Origin: a virus
Strand: one strand, 5' to 3'
Virus record (IMG/VR): IMGVR_UViG_3300036865_000018
Location: 1 to 41,481 of that record
Length of the DNA stretch: 41,481 nt
Under the pieces are notes generated by a model. That model worked only from the letters and a program-made list of their open reading frames with translations. It was not told the origin of the DNA and did no database searches. Shown here in pieces: positions 30,739 through 38,723 of this stretch; positions within the stretch are counted from its first letter, which is position 1; every line of letters begins with the position of its first letter. Made by a program: the position numbers and the translations under genes.

Positions 30739-32502
30739 CTACTTCATCGCCCGTAGCACCTTCGCCTCGACCTCCTTCTCCTTCAGGCTGATGACCTTTT
30801 CCGTCTGCTCGCCCTGCGCCTTCTCCAGTTTCTTCTGCGTCCGCAAGAGCATGTCCGTCCCCGGCAGATTCAAGAACGTGAGCGCGTCGCGCCCGTCGAT
30901 GAGCTTCTGCTTGTGGGCGATCAGCGCCTTCTGCGTCAGGTGCTCGGTGTAGATCGGCGAGGCGGAATGCGCCCACACGCGCGCGATGAAATCGCTCGGC
31001 ATCTGGCGCAAGAGGAAGCGCGTGCCGTCCGACTTCACCAGCGGGCGGTCGAGGAGATTGCGGTGGAGGCGCATCATCGCCGTGGCGACGTGCTCCAGCC
31101 AGTCCTCGACCAGCATGGCGCGGGAGAGCGTGGGGCCAGCGCCGAGCATCGCGGTGGCGATGGTCTGATCGCCTGACCGCTGCGCCTGGTCCGCTTGCCC
31201 CGCCATTGATTTCGGGATGCCCTGCATGGCGCGGAGCATCCCGTCAATCTCGCGGATGAACTCGAACTTATCGGGGAGGGGCGCGGGCTTGATGGGCTCG
31301 CAGACGGCCTGCGGATTCGTCAGCGGAATATCGCCGCCCGGCTTGCGATACGCCTTGGTCGTCTCCCCGTCGCGCATCGGGACGCCGTACATCTTGTAGG
31401 GCGGGTCGATGTCGATCTTATCCCGCAGATCCAGTTCCGCGAGTTTCTGCTCGCGCCAGAGTTGGAGCGCGACCAGGTGCTCTTGCGGCGCGATGCCCCA
31501 CGTATATCCCGGCATCGGCCCGAGGGTTAGCGGGAAGAAGGCGTGCCCTTCGATGCCGAGCGGGTTGACGGGCTCGTAGAGAATGTCTTCGGTCGCCAGA
31601 AAGTTCGTCACCACGCGCCAATCCGGGATGTAATCGCCGGGGTCGTACTCGTGCCCTGAGCCGTCCTTGATCCACGCTGAACTATGCCGCCACGAGTCTT
31701 TGCGCTCCAAGCACCCGGCGCAGAGTCGCCCCGCGCGGTCATCCCACACCCACAGCTCCGCAAGCTGCACGACCGGCGTCCGCGATTGCGGGATCGCGAG
31801 CATCGTGTCCCGCACGCTCTGGACGTTGCCGACCATCGTCGGGGACGCCGAGGCGAGGATCAGAGACTGGACGGCAGGCGGGAGGTTGTCGTTCTTGTTG
31901 TCCTCGTAGGGGGTCGCGTGATCCATCCCCCGCGCCCAGGCCGCCTCGCGCGCCCGCTCGTCCATGTCGGCCGCCTGGATCATGCGCCAGAAGGTCGGGA
32001 GACTCGCGGAGTACCAGTGGACGAAGACCTCTTGCTGCTCGATGGGCAGGTGCTCATCGCCGACACCGAAGTCTGACGGGTCCGCGATGATGGCGAGGGA
32101 GGCTTCATTCCGGTTCACGATCAGCTTGGCGATGGCGCTGTCCGCGTAGTGGGCCTGGCTCACGACCTGATTGGCGACCTCGGTCGCGTCGCCATCGAAC
32201 CAGAGGCGGTGGAGTTCTTCGCGGGCGAGCACCAGTTCCTCGTCCCAGCGGTCGCCGTAGTAGGGCGGGACGGTCATGCCGAATTGCAGATTCTCGCTGG
32301 CGTAGACGAGGGACGTGGAGAGTTGTTCCCACTCCTTGAGGGCGTTGTACCGGGCGCGATCGAGGGTGTCGGTCCCGGTCAGGTTGAGGCCGCGCATCCT
32401 CCGGAAGCGTTCGCGACGGTCCTGGCGGGAGGGGAGTTCGATGGTTCTGATTAAGTCACGAAAGAAGCCGTGGCGCTTGCCCTGATTCTCGGGGAGCTTC
32501 AC
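30739..32502 (-). CDS. Portal protein
   Basis: 587 residues, GTG start. It resembles tailed-phage portals: an N-terminal helical part (DRARYNALKEWEQLSTSLVY), a mixed alpha/beta stem (AELWVWDDRAG, WRVVTNFLATEDILYEPVNP), a wing-like region, and a C-terminal helical part with GMLRAMQGIPKSMAGQ and coiled coil ending LKEKEVEAKVLRAMK. It forms the dodecameric DNA channel at one head vertex and binds the terminase. It lies next to the terminase region, as usual. No signal peptide, unlike the coat protein. Confidence 0.75.
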   Translation of the reverse strand: MKLPENQGKRHGFFRDLIRTIELPSRQDRRERFRRMRGLNLTGTDTLDRARYNALKEWEQLSTSLVYASENLQFGMTVPPYYGDRWDEELVLAREELHRLWFDGDATEVANQVVSQAHYADSAIAKLIVNRNEASLAIIADPSDFGVGDEHLPIEQQEVFVHWYSASLPTFWRMIQAADMDERAREAAWARGMDHATPYEDNKNDNLPPAVQSLILASASPTMVGNVQSVRDTMLAIPQSRTPVVQLAELWVWDDRAGRLCAGCLERKDSWRHSSAWIKDGSGHEYDPGDYIPDWRVVTNFLATEDILYEPVNPLGIEGHAFFPLTLGPMPGYTWGIAPQEHLVALQLWREQKLAELDLRDKIDIDPPYKMYGVPMRDGETTKAYRKPGGDIPLTNPQAVCEPIKPAPLPDKFEFIREIDGMLRAMQGIPKSMAGQADQAQRSGDQTIATAMLGAGPTLSRAMLVEDWLEHVATAMMRLHRNLLDRPLVKSDGTRFLLRQMPSDFIARVWAHSASPIYTEHLTQKALIAHKQKLIDGRDALTFLNLPGTDMLLRTQKKLEKAQGEQTEKVISLKEKEVEAKVLRAMK

Positions 32503-32521
32503 GGCTGTCTACATTAGCACA

Positions 32522-33016
32522 CTACGCTTTTTCGATAGTCGGCCCGTCAGGTCCCCGCTTCAAAGTGTATTCCCTGTCTACGGCCGCAATATTTCTCGGC
32601 ATCCGCGCCGACTGGAGATCCTGCACCACGGCCGGCAGGCTCCCGCCCAGGTCCGCTTTCCGGGTCAGCGCGGAGTGATCGACGGATGGCACGCCCGCTG
32701 CCCCACTCCCCATATACACCTGCTGGAGATTCGCCCCGAGCTGGCGCATCGGCACCGCGTTGACCATCGGGTACAGGCGCGCTTTCTCCCGGATCTCGTC
32801 ACGCTTGGCGAGAGCCTCGGTGATCGGGCGCTCGGCGATGGCGTCTACCTTGCGGGCGACGCCGTGAGAGATATTCACTGAGTTGAACAGGCGCTTGATC
32901 CGCTTGGAGCCGCACGCGGGGCAACAGACCGCGTTGACGGGCAATTCGTAGGCGGGCGCGCCTTCCGGGGTCGCGCACTTCTTCGAGAGGCAGATGAAGT
33001 CAGCGCGGGGGGACAA
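32522..33016 (-). CDS. N-terminal zinc-ribbon protein (FmdB-like start, 164 aa)
   Basis: The start is probably TTG 33016, immediately after the upstream stop. The N-terminus has FICLSKKCATPEG and VCCPACGSKRIKRLF, a C-x5-C...C-x2-C zinc ribbon as in FmdB-type proteins. The rest is helical with basic patches (ALAKRDEIREKARLYP). It sits between portal and terminase, so a packaging or head-accessory role is possible. Confidence 0.6.
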   Translation of the reverse strand: MSPRADFICLSKKCATPEGAPAYELPVNAVCCPACGSKRIKRLFNSVNISHGVARKVDAIAERPITEALAKRDEIREKARLYPMVNAVPMRQLGANLQQVYMGSGAAGVPSVDHSALTRKADLGGSLPAVVQDLQSARMPRNIAAVDREYTLKRGPDGPTIEKA

Positions 33017-33220
33017 TCAGTATTCTCCATCCACGAGGATACGGACCTCAGCACCAGCCAGCATCGGAACGAGTGTCAGGGTTCGTGTGCCCTGCGGGAG
33101 CCCGCGCTTCTCAAGAGCCTCGCGGAGCATGGCCTCAGCGATCTCCGCGTCCGGTGCCGTCACCACGGCCGCCGCCCCGACCGGATTAAACCCCATGAAG
33201 TCCTTACACGTGAACGTCAC
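33017..33220 (-). CDS. Small hypothetical protein (67 aa)
   Basis: GTG 33220 overlaps the terminase stop (GTGA). The product is alpha/beta (AAVVTAPDAEIAEAMLREAL, TRTLTLVPMLAGAEVRILVD). A longer ORF to 33355 runs inside the terminase antiframe and was rejected. No family recognised. Confidence 0.6.
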   Translation of the reverse strand: MTFTCKDFMGFNPVGAAAVVTAPDAEIAEAMLREALEKRGLPQGTRTLTLVPMLAGAEVRILVDGEY

Positions 33221-34995
33221 CGCGTCCTCCCCGTCCTCACGAGCCGATCCATGAATCCCGCCACCAGTTGGTGGGTGACCGTGGTCGGCGCCGCCCTTTC
33301 CGCCGCCTTCGGCGCGACGGTCGCCACCAGGTCCATCATCGCGAAATCCGTCCACGCCTTCACCGCCAGGGCCGCGCAGATCGCATGAGCGTCCGAGCGC
33401 CCCGCGCCCCCCTCGATCTGGTCATTATCACCGGACTCCCCCCGGCGCAAGCCCGCCAGCGAGTTGATGAGGTGCGCGGAGCGCACGGTCATGTGCCCGC
33501 GAATCACGGTATCCGCGAGCGAGTGCAGGAGATACGGTCGAATGTCGGGATTGGTCTTCCAGTCCAGCGGCGCCGACTTCCACGCGAGGTTATCCGGGCG
33601 CGCGTAGAAGTAGCGGCGGAAGGTGCCCGCGAAGTCTTGCAAGCCCGCGGCGCGGCGCGCGGACGACAAGCCATAGCCGAGTTCCTGAAACAGCTTGATC
33701 TGGTTCATCACCGCGTAGCCCGGCCCGTTCGCCTCCACGATCAGGAACGGGGACGCGGAGAGGTTGTAGGCGCCGCAGAGATACATCAAGAGCCACGCGA
33801 AGCCATAGGTCGTGCCCTCGTCGGCGGTGTACTCCGCGACCTGGACGAGGGAGTCGGGCCAGGCGCGATAGACTTGCGCCACCCATTGCGTGGCGTTGGC
33901 GCTCGAGGAGCCCCACGGATGGCCGGCGACGATGTAGGCGCCCCACTGTTCCGGCTCCTCCCACACGAGGAGGGGGGCTTGATCCACGGGCGCCTTCACC
34001 ATCTTCGACTCGTCCCAATGCGGGGCGACCTCGTAGCGGTAGCCGAGAGGCTTGGGCGCTTTCTTCGCGTCGAGGCGCAGGCGCGCCACGTCGGCGGGCG
34101 GGATGAAGCGATCCCCGAATGCCTGGAAGGCGTCCTCGGGGAGGCACGGAAACTCTTGCGCCCGCATCGCCTCGTCGCCGTAGAACTTCTCCTCCAGCAC
34201 GTAGCGGTACCAGACGACTTGCTCGGCGGTGATCTCCAACCCGTAGAGGCGCTTGACTTCGCGCATCCACGCGCGCTCCTCGCTGGTCAGGCGCCCGTTG
34301 TACTGCTCCCACACGGCGGGCTGCTCGTCCTCGTTGATCCGGTAGAGTTCGTGGCGATACCACCCGATGAAGATGAAGCGCTGCGTCGCCGCCTTCTGCG
34401 CCTCCTGGCACATATCCCAGAAATGATTGAAGCCGCGCGCAGTGCCGTTCCACGAATAGAACCGCTTGGGGTGCCGATCCGAGAGGGACGCGCGCAGGGC
34501 TTCAATGTCGTGCGGCGACTCCCAGAGTCCCACCTCATCCGCGTCGAGAAAGTTCACGCCGCGCGAGCGCCCGAGGTCACTCTCTGACCGCGAGCCCGCC
34601 GCGTCGAACATGAGGCGCGCGTTCGGCCACGCCAGCAGGTTCTTATTGTTCACGCGCACGGGGAGTCGATAGGCTCGCGGGAGGGACGCGAGCATTTCGA
34701 GACATACGTCGCGGCGATAGTCGCGGTTCTCGTCGGAGTTGGAGACAAAGAGCCCTTGCGTGCCCTCGTAGTATTGCGGCCACCAGATCCGCACGGCGTC
34801 CATGATGGTCGTGATGCCCTCCTGCCGACCCTTCTCGACGGTGAAGTCGTGGATGCCGTCCGCAAGCCCGCGCGCGTATTCCTCCAGCAAGTAGCGCTGC
34901 GTGCCGTAGAGGTGATCGAACGTCACGAGTCCGATGTCTTTACTTGGAATCGTGATGTGCGCGCAGAAGTCGGTGAGCGCGGGGAGATTAATCAT
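33217..34995 (-). CDS. Terminase large subunit (TerL)
   Basis: 592 residues from ATG 34995. The ATPase half shows a Walker-A-like KGRQEGITT near residue 75, in which the usual Lys is Ile (a pattern seen in ARQxGxS/T-type terminases), and a Walker B in GVNFLDADEVGLWES near 170. The C-terminal nuclease half has the expected strand order: AYIVAGHPWGSSSANAT, FLIVEANGPGYAVMNQ and a distal SDAHAICAALAV. The first catalytic Asp of the RNase H-like nuclease (normally GxD) appears to be His here. It packages genomes into heads through the portal. Confidence 0.85.
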   Translation of the reverse strand: MINLPALTDFCAHITIPSKDIGLVTFDHLYGTQRYLLEEYARGLADGIHDFTVEKGRQEGITTIMDAVRIWWPQYYEGTQGLFVSNSDENRDYRRDVCLEMLASLPRAYRLPVRVNNKNLLAWPNARLMFDAAGSRSESDLGRSRGVNFLDADEVGLWESPHDIEALRASLSDRHPKRFYSWNGTARGFNHFWDMCQEAQKAATQRFIFIGWYRHELYRINEDEQPAVWEQYNGRLTSEERAWMREVKRLYGLEITAEQVVWYRYVLEEKFYGDEAMRAQEFPCLPEDAFQAFGDRFIPPADVARLRLDAKKAPKPLGYRYEVAPHWDESKMVKAPVDQAPLLVWEEPEQWGAYIVAGHPWGSSSANATQWVAQVYRAWPDSLVQVAEYTADEGTTYGFAWLLMYLCGAYNLSASPFLIVEANGPGYAVMNQIKLFQELGYGLSSARRAAGLQDFAGTFRRYFYARPDNLAWKSAPLDWKTNPDIRPYLLHSLADTVIRGHMTVRSAHLINSLAGLRRGESGDNDQIEGGAGRSDAHAICAALAVKAWTDFAMMDLVATVAPKAAERAAPTTVTHQLVAGFMDRLVRTGRTR

Positions 34996-35102
34996 TCGAG
35001 CGATCGGATGATGTGCCGGATGCCCTTGATGAGAAAGAAGATCCCCGCGCCGCATTCAATCATTCCGAGCAGGGACAGCACATAGTATTCCCACGTGCCC
35101 AT
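34992..35102 (-). CDS. Tiny single-pass membrane protein (36 aa)
   Basis: ATG 35102 gives MGTWEYYVLSLLGMIECGAG then IFFLIKGIRHIIRSLE, mostly one transmembrane helix with a basic end. It overlaps the terminase start by 4 nt (ATGA). Function unknown. Confidence 0.5.
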   Translation of the reverse strand: MGTWEYYVLSLLGMIECGAGIFFLIKGIRHIIRSLE

Positions 35103-35110
35103 GCGCCGCC

Positions 35111-35383
35111 TCACTCCTTCTTCCTTCTCACCTTCAGATCCTCCACAACGACCGCCAACTCCCGCACCTCGGCCCGCAAGCGCTCGATCGCCGTCAACGC
35201 CTCCGGATCGCCCGTCAAGAGCACCGGCGTCGGCAACCCCTTGACGAACGCGAGCCGGATCGCGTCGCCATCCGCATCGGGACACAACATCAGCGGGAGC
35301 CCGGCGATCATGGCGATGGCCTCGTGCGTTTGCTTGCAGCGACAGGGATAGGTCCGGACGAGAGGGGCGGCGGATGGTCTCAT
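35111..35383 (-). CDS. Hypothetical protein (90 aa)
   Basis: Soluble; N-terminal YPCRCKQTHEAIAMIAGLPL with two cysteines, then a helical, charged end (LRAEVRELAVVVEDLKVRRK). It lies upstream of the terminase gene, where a small terminase subunit would be expected, but no TerS HTH is visible. Confidence 0.5.
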   Translation of the reverse strand: MRPSAAPLVRTYPCRCKQTHEAIAMIAGLPLMLCPDADGDAIRLAFVKGLPTPVLLTGDPEALTAIERLRAEVRELAVVVEDLKVRRKKE

Positions 35384-35610
35384 GGTTTCTCCTCGAAGGT
35401 GTCGAGAATCCAGTGGGCGAAGCGCACAGCCTCCGATGGCCGAAGGCTCTGGCCATCGCTATGTTGCTTTACGTCGAGTAGTAACTGCCCTTGTGGCCCG
35501 ACGATGGCGACAAACGGCACCCACTTCCTTCTCCGGTGATAGCGCGTCAGACGCTCAGAGAACCGCATCACCTCTCGGCCGCGCCGCGCCCACTTGCTTG
35601 CCTTGCTCAT
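35380..35610 (-). CDS. Small basic protein (76 aa)
   Basis: ATG 35610 is preferred over GTG 35619. The N-terminus is strongly basic (SKASKWARRGREVMRFSERL) and the C-terminus contains FVAIVGPQGQLLLDVKQHSD. First gene of the portal/terminase operon. A nucleic-acid-binding role is possible from charge only. Confidence 0.5.
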   Translation of the reverse strand: MSKASKWARRGREVMRFSERLTRYHRRRKWVPFVAIVGPQGQLLLDVKQHSDGQSLRPSEAVRFAHWILDTFEEKP

Positions 35611-35656
35611 GACCCGCACTCTACCACAAGCCGCTTCTATGTGATACTATCCGCTC
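35611..35656. promoter_or_regulatory. Divergent region between terminase operon and right operon
   Basis: About 46 bases separate divergent genes. On the plus strand GATACTAT (near 35643-35650) is a possible -10 without a good -35. On the minus strand TAGAGT lies near the gene start. Both assignments are weak. Confidence 0.35.
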
Positions 35657-35818
35657 ATGGCACACATGAAACCCTCCCCTGCGACCATCTCCCGCGTCAT
35701 GGCCGTCTTAGGTGCGATTAAGACCAAGAAGAAGGCGGCCAGTAGCTCCAAGAATCTCGCCAAGGCCCGCGCGGTGTGGGCCAAGCAGAGAAAGCTTGAC
35801 ACGCGCAGTAACGGGTAG
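35657..35818 (+). CDS. Small basic protein (53 aa)
   Basis: Starts MAHMKPSPATISRVMAVLGA and continues with KTKKKAASSSKN and AVWAKQRKLDT. The Lys-rich middle suggests nucleic-acid binding. First gene of the right plus-strand operon. Confidence 0.6.
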   Translation: MAHMKPSPATISRVMAVLGAIKTKKKAASSSKNLAKARAVWAKQRKLDTRSNG

Positions 35819-35824
35819 TAGAGT
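35796..35824 (+). promoter_or_regulatory. Putative sigma70-type promoter
   Basis: TTGACA (35796-35801), a 17-bp spacer and TAGAGT (35819-35824) form a good consensus pair inside the end of the 53-aa gene. The next gene has GGAGGG at 35834-35839 before ATG 35847. TAGAGT also occurs near 35625 (minus strand) and 41310 (plus strand). Confidence 0.55.
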
Positions 35825-35846
35825 GAGGGGCATGGAGGGCGTGACG

Positions 35847-36086
35847 ATGACGACGACCACTGAGGACCCGATCCGGTTGACCGCGACCTTCAACGGCTAC
35901 GCCTGCCCGAAGCGGTCGCGCAAGCCACTCGATACGCATATCCAGATATTCCGCAGCGACAAGCGGCTCGGCTGCTACCCGGTCGCTCAGTGCTGGACGG
36001 CTGGCACCATCGCGGATCTTCGCCGAGAGGCCGACGACATGTTGGCCCATGTTCGCGAGCGGATCATCGACGAGATCGGGGGCTAG
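35847..36086 (+). CDS. Hypothetical protein (79 aa)
   Basis: ATG 35847 has GGAGGG 7 nt upstream; ATG 35832 is possible but would be nearly leaderless from the promoter above. Product: MTTTTEDPIRLTATFNGYAC, then beta strands and a C-terminal helix (LRREADDMLAHVRERIIDEI). No family recognised. Confidence 0.55.
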   Translation: MTTTTEDPIRLTATFNGYACPKRSRKPLDTHIQIFRSDKRLGCYPVAQCWTAGTIADLRREADDMLAHVRERIIDEIGG

Positions 36087-36089
36087 GCC

Positions 36090-36278
36090 ATGAGGATCGT
36101 CGCCGAGATCACGCCCGAGCCGCTGCGGTACATTCTGCGGTGTCTGGAGCCGAAGTGCTATCGGAATCAGGGCCAGAACGTGCCTCATCGGTTCCGGGAT
36201 CTGGAGTCGGCGCGGAATACTGCGGTCGTCCACGCCAACGACTACCAGCACCGGGTCGTCGTGGAGGTGGAGGAGTGA
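36090..36278 (+). CDS. Hypothetical protein (62 aa)
   Basis: MRIVAEITPEPLRYILRCLE then KCYRNQGQNVPHRFRDLESA. An alpha/beta product with two cysteines and a basic middle. It starts three bases after the upstream stop. No family recognised. Confidence 0.55.
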   Translation: MRIVAEITPEPLRYILRCLEPKCYRNQGQNVPHRFRDLESARNTAVVHANDYQHRVVVEVEE

Positions 36279-36427
36279 CCCCCGCGCAGCTCGAAGCTTG
36301 GGGCGCACTCTTTCCGAATGCAACCCTTGTGCTTTTCATCCTCACAATCGCCGAGGAGCTGCGTCGCCGGGGCCAATTCGACGCGGCGAACTATTGCGAG
36401 AAGGCCGCGAACGCGATGGAGGGGTAG
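36275..36427 (+). CDS. Small helical protein (50 aa)
   Basis: GTG 36275 overlaps the upstream stop (GTGA). Product TPAQLEAWGALFPNATLVLF then ILTIAEELRRRGQFDAANYC, with a hydrophobic middle helix. Function unknown. Confidence 0.5.
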   Translation: MTPAQLEAWGALFPNATLVLFILTIAEELRRRGQFDAANYCEKAANAMEG

Positions 36428-36428
36428 G

Positions 36429-36521
36429 GTGGTCGAGATCGGCGAGAATCTGCGGATCGCTGTCGACACCGTTGCGATATGTCTATTCCTATCCGTGTTG
36501 GTGTGGGCAGCGTCCCGATGA
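36429..36521 (+). CDS. Tiny single-pass membrane protein (30 aa)
   Basis: GTG 36429 gives VEIGENLRIAVDTVAICLFL then SVLVWAASR, one membrane helix. It ends in an ATGA overlap. Function unknown. Confidence 0.4.
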   Translation: MVEIGENLRIAVDTVAICLFLSVLVWAASR

Positions 36522-36718
36522 CCCGCCGTGACGTCCTCGCCCTCATCAAGGCCATGCGCGAGCAGGACGCGAAGTCCTCGGTCGTGGAGATCGCGCGCGT
36601 GGCGTCGGGGGCACACACGTTCTCAGTCAAGGCGGTCGGGCGGGACGTGCGCGCGGTGGCGAAGCGGGCGGAGGAAGTGTTCGAGAGACTGAGCGCGAAG
36701 TATAACGGGGGGAAGTGA
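36518..36718 (+). CDS. Small hypothetical protein (66 aa)
   Basis: ATG 36518 overlaps the upstream stop (ATGA). MTRRDVLALIKAMREQDAKS then a C-terminal VRAVAKRAEEVFERLSAKYN helix. Basic; function unknown. Confidence 0.5.
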   Translation: MTRRDVLALIKAMREQDAKSSVVEIARVASGAHTFSVKAVGRDVRAVAKRAEEVFERLSAKYNGGK

Positions 36719-36955
36719 ATGGCGCCGCGCTATCTGCTTGGGATAGTCGGGGGTCTCGCGTTCCTGGGCTGGCTCTTGCTTCCCGTGATGACGCAGCGCT
36801 GGCCAGAGCCGGAGCCTATTACTATGCAATGCGTAGCCGGATGTTCTCTGGATCCCGCTCAGTTTCTAGTGCAATGCATGGGGTGCAGTGGGGTCGGGTT
36901 GGATTGGTTAACCAAGTCACACAGCAACGCCGCCCCGGTAGGCGGCGTCCCGTAG
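36719..36955 (+). CDS. Membrane-anchored Cys-rich protein (78 aa)
   Basis: The N-terminus MAPRYLLGIVGGLAFLGWLL is a membrane anchor, followed by MQCVAGCS and VQCMGCSG, two CxxC/CxxxC pairs. The start directly follows the upstream stop. A disulfide-bonded or metal-binding periplasmic domain is possible. Confidence 0.55.
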   Translation: MAPRYLLGIVGGLAFLGWLLLPVMTQRWPEPEPITMQCVAGCSLDPAQFLVQCMGCSGVGLDWLTKSHSNAAPVGGVP

Positions 36956-36968
36956 GGGAGGACACGCG

Positions 36969-37799
36969 ATGAACGAGGACAAGGGTAACACACAAGCGCA
37001 GGAGTCGCGAATGGGCGGCATCGGGGCTGCCATGCAGAACACACAGGCGCTCGCGAAGGCAAGTCCGGAGGCGTTCCTGATGTTCGACCGCGCCGACGAC
37101 GAGGCGATTCTGGCGCGGATGCGCGGGGCCGCTCTCAAGGAGATGGTGTATAGCTTCCCGCAGGGCCGCGACTCGATCTATGGGCTCAGCGTCGAGGGTG
37201 CCGACGAGTGCAAGCGTGAACTCGCAAAGTTGGGCGAAGTGATCCGGGAAGAAGACGCTAGGATCGAGAGCGAGACCGCCGACGAGGCGCGCTTCGTCGC
37301 CCGCGCGACGCGCTACGCGGTCTTCTTCGACGGGCGCCCAGAGATCAAACTGGACACGGCACTCGAATTCAAACGGCAAGAGAAGTACATCACCTTCCGG
37401 AACGGGCAACAGGGGCCGGATGACTCATGGTACGAGAAGGGCGGTTCCAAGGCTATGCGGAACGCCGTCCTCAAACTGGTCCCACAGACGATCAAGCAGC
37501 GCGTGATCGAGATGTACAAGGCGCAGGCGAAGAACGTCGCGCCGTCGCCCGAGCAGGTGGATGCCGATGTGGCGAAGTACCACGCGACGATGGACGCGAA
37601 GGACGAGCGGGACGCGCTGGTGACGGAGCTCAAGGAACTCTGGCGCTATCTCGCGTGGACGAAGGCGCAGGTCAAGGCGTGTCTGCGGGCGCGCGATCTG
37701 TCGGAGTCGCTGGTGGACGCGCACGTGTCGTGGGGGACGGTGGATCTTGCCACCATCACCGATCTGCGGGACGCGATGAAGAAGGAGGCGGGGCGGTGA
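36969..37799 (+). CDS. Possible recombination-associated protein, RecT/Erf-like candidate (276 aa)
   Basis: GGGGAGG lies 7 nt before ATG 36969. The central region (about 60-150) has IYGLSVEGADECKRELAKLG, acidic strands, then SKAMRNAVLKLVPQTIKQRV, where a conserved Lys/Arg-Asn-Ala helix after strands recalls ssDNA-annealing proteins such as RecT/Erf. The C-terminal part is helical. An Hjc-like nuclease follows about 350 bp later. No diagnostic motif proves the family, so I give no gene name. Confidence 0.4.
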   Translation: MNEDKGNTQAQESRMGGIGAAMQNTQALAKASPEAFLMFDRADDEAILARMRGAALKEMVYSFPQGRDSIYGLSVEGADECKRELAKLGEVIREEDARIESETADEARFVARATRYAVFFDGRPEIKLDTALEFKRQEKYITFRNGQQGPDDSWYEKGGSKAMRNAVLKLVPQTIKQRVIEMYKAQAKNVAPSPEQVDADVAKYHATMDAKDERDALVTELKELWRYLAWTKAQVKACLRARDLSESLVDAHVSWGTVDLATITDLRDAMKKEAGR

Positions 37800-37933
37800 G
37801 GTTCCTCTCTGAGAGAGAGAAATTGGCGTCAATCTGCGAGGGCGTCGGGGTCATGGCCATTACGGTGGTCTGCATCTCCATGATCGTGTTGGCCATCACT
37901 GGCCTATATTGCGTCATCACGGGCCACCCATGA
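37796..37933 (+). CDS. Small single-pass membrane protein (45 aa)
   Basis: GTG 37796 overlaps the upstream stop (GTGA). VRFLSEREKLASICEGVGV then MAITVVCISMIVLAITGLYC, a C-terminal membrane helix. It ends in an ATGA overlap. Function unknown. Confidence 0.5.
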   Translation: MRFLSEREKLASICEGVGVMAITVVCISMIVLAITGLYCVITGHP

Positions 37934-38145
37934 GCACCCTCTCCGTCCACCACCACTGGACCCTTCGCCAGGACGACCAGCGCGCGTGTACCTGCGGGCC
38001 CGCGAATCCGCGACATACGTCCGGGACGCAGTGCTTCAAGCGGGCCGAGGTGGCGGCGTTCATGCGGGCGCATGGGATCGGGAGTGAGGGGAAGGCGCGC
38101 GCCCTTCTTTTCATCGAGTCTTTCGCCCCGAGCCCCCGCCCATGA
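37930..38145 (+). CDS. Small Cys/His protein (71 aa)
   Basis: ATG 37930 overlaps the upstream stop. MSTLSVHHHWTLRQDDQRAC then TCGPANPRHTSGTQC, with His and Cys residues that could bind a metal, and a helical C-terminus. No family recognised. Confidence 0.55.
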   Translation: MSTLSVHHHWTLRQDDQRACTCGPANPRHTSGTQCFKRAEVAAFMRAHGIGSEGKARALLFIESFAPSPRP

Positions 38146-38537
38146 CCGAGCGCCCGGCGCACGATGAGGACTGTGAAGTGAGGCGAGATGCCGTGGCCCT
38201 GGTGCGCCTGCTCCTACCGGGCGAGCCTTGTCAAGTTGGAGCGGGGATGACGAACTACGCAAAGGGCGCACGCTCCGAGAAAAAGACGCGCGTCTGGCTC
38301 GAAGCGCAGGGCTATTGGGTGATCGAGGCGCGCGGGAGTCACGGCGCGGTGGATCTCGTGGCGATAGATCCGGATCGCGTGCTCTTGATCCAAGTCAAAT
38401 CCGGGCGAGCGCTCGGTCCTAAGGAGCATCGACTTGCGGTGGACGCGCTCCTTGCCATCCCGATTCCGACGATCGGGGAGCGCTGGTTGCTCTCGTGGCC
38501 GAAGTATGCGAGAACTCCGACTGTGGAGATGGTGTGA
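38142..38537 (+). CDS. PD-(D/E)XK nuclease, Holliday-junction-resolvase-like (Hjc) (131 aa)
   Basis: The fold matches archaeal-type Hjc resolvases: YAKGARSEKKTRVWLEAQGY provides the first helix with its Glu, GSHGAVDLVAID provides the catalytic Asp, and VLLIQVKSGR provides the Q-x-K motif, completing the E-D-Q-x-K set. Many Hjc proteins begin near YAKGAR, about residue 38 here. ATG 38142 overlaps the upstream stop and gives a 35-residue extension; ATG 38247 (GGAG upstream) is an alternative start. It may process replication or recombination junctions before packaging. Confidence 0.75.
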   Translation: MTERPAHDEDCEVRRDAVALVRLLLPGEPCQVGAGMTNYAKGARSEKKTRVWLEAQGYWVIEARGSHGAVDLVAIDPDRVLLIQVKSGRALGPKEHRLAVDALLAIPIPTIGERWLLSWPKYARTPTVEMV

Positions 38538-38722
38538 CCATTCACTACTTCCAACGGAACACGGCGCGGCGCCTGATGACGCGCGCGGAATCAGACTGGT
38601 GCGATATTGCCTTGAAGAACTTAGCCCTGGCCGGGCTCGTGCGTGACGTCCGCACCCATAACGGCGACGAGACGAGCACGATGGATCGCGAGCCCGGCCA
38701 GTCACAGAAGAAGGAGAGATAG
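38534..38722 (+). CDS. Small hypothetical protein (62 aa)
   Basis: GTG 38534 overlaps the nuclease stop (GTGA). TIHYFQRNTARRLMTRAESD continues into a helix and ends in a Lys/Arg-rich tail. It lies between the nuclease and the Acb2-like gene. Function unknown. Confidence 0.5.
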   Translation: MTIHYFQRNTARRLMTRAESDWCDIALKNLALAGLVRDVRTHNGDETSTMDREPGQSQKKER

Positions 38723-38723
38723 G

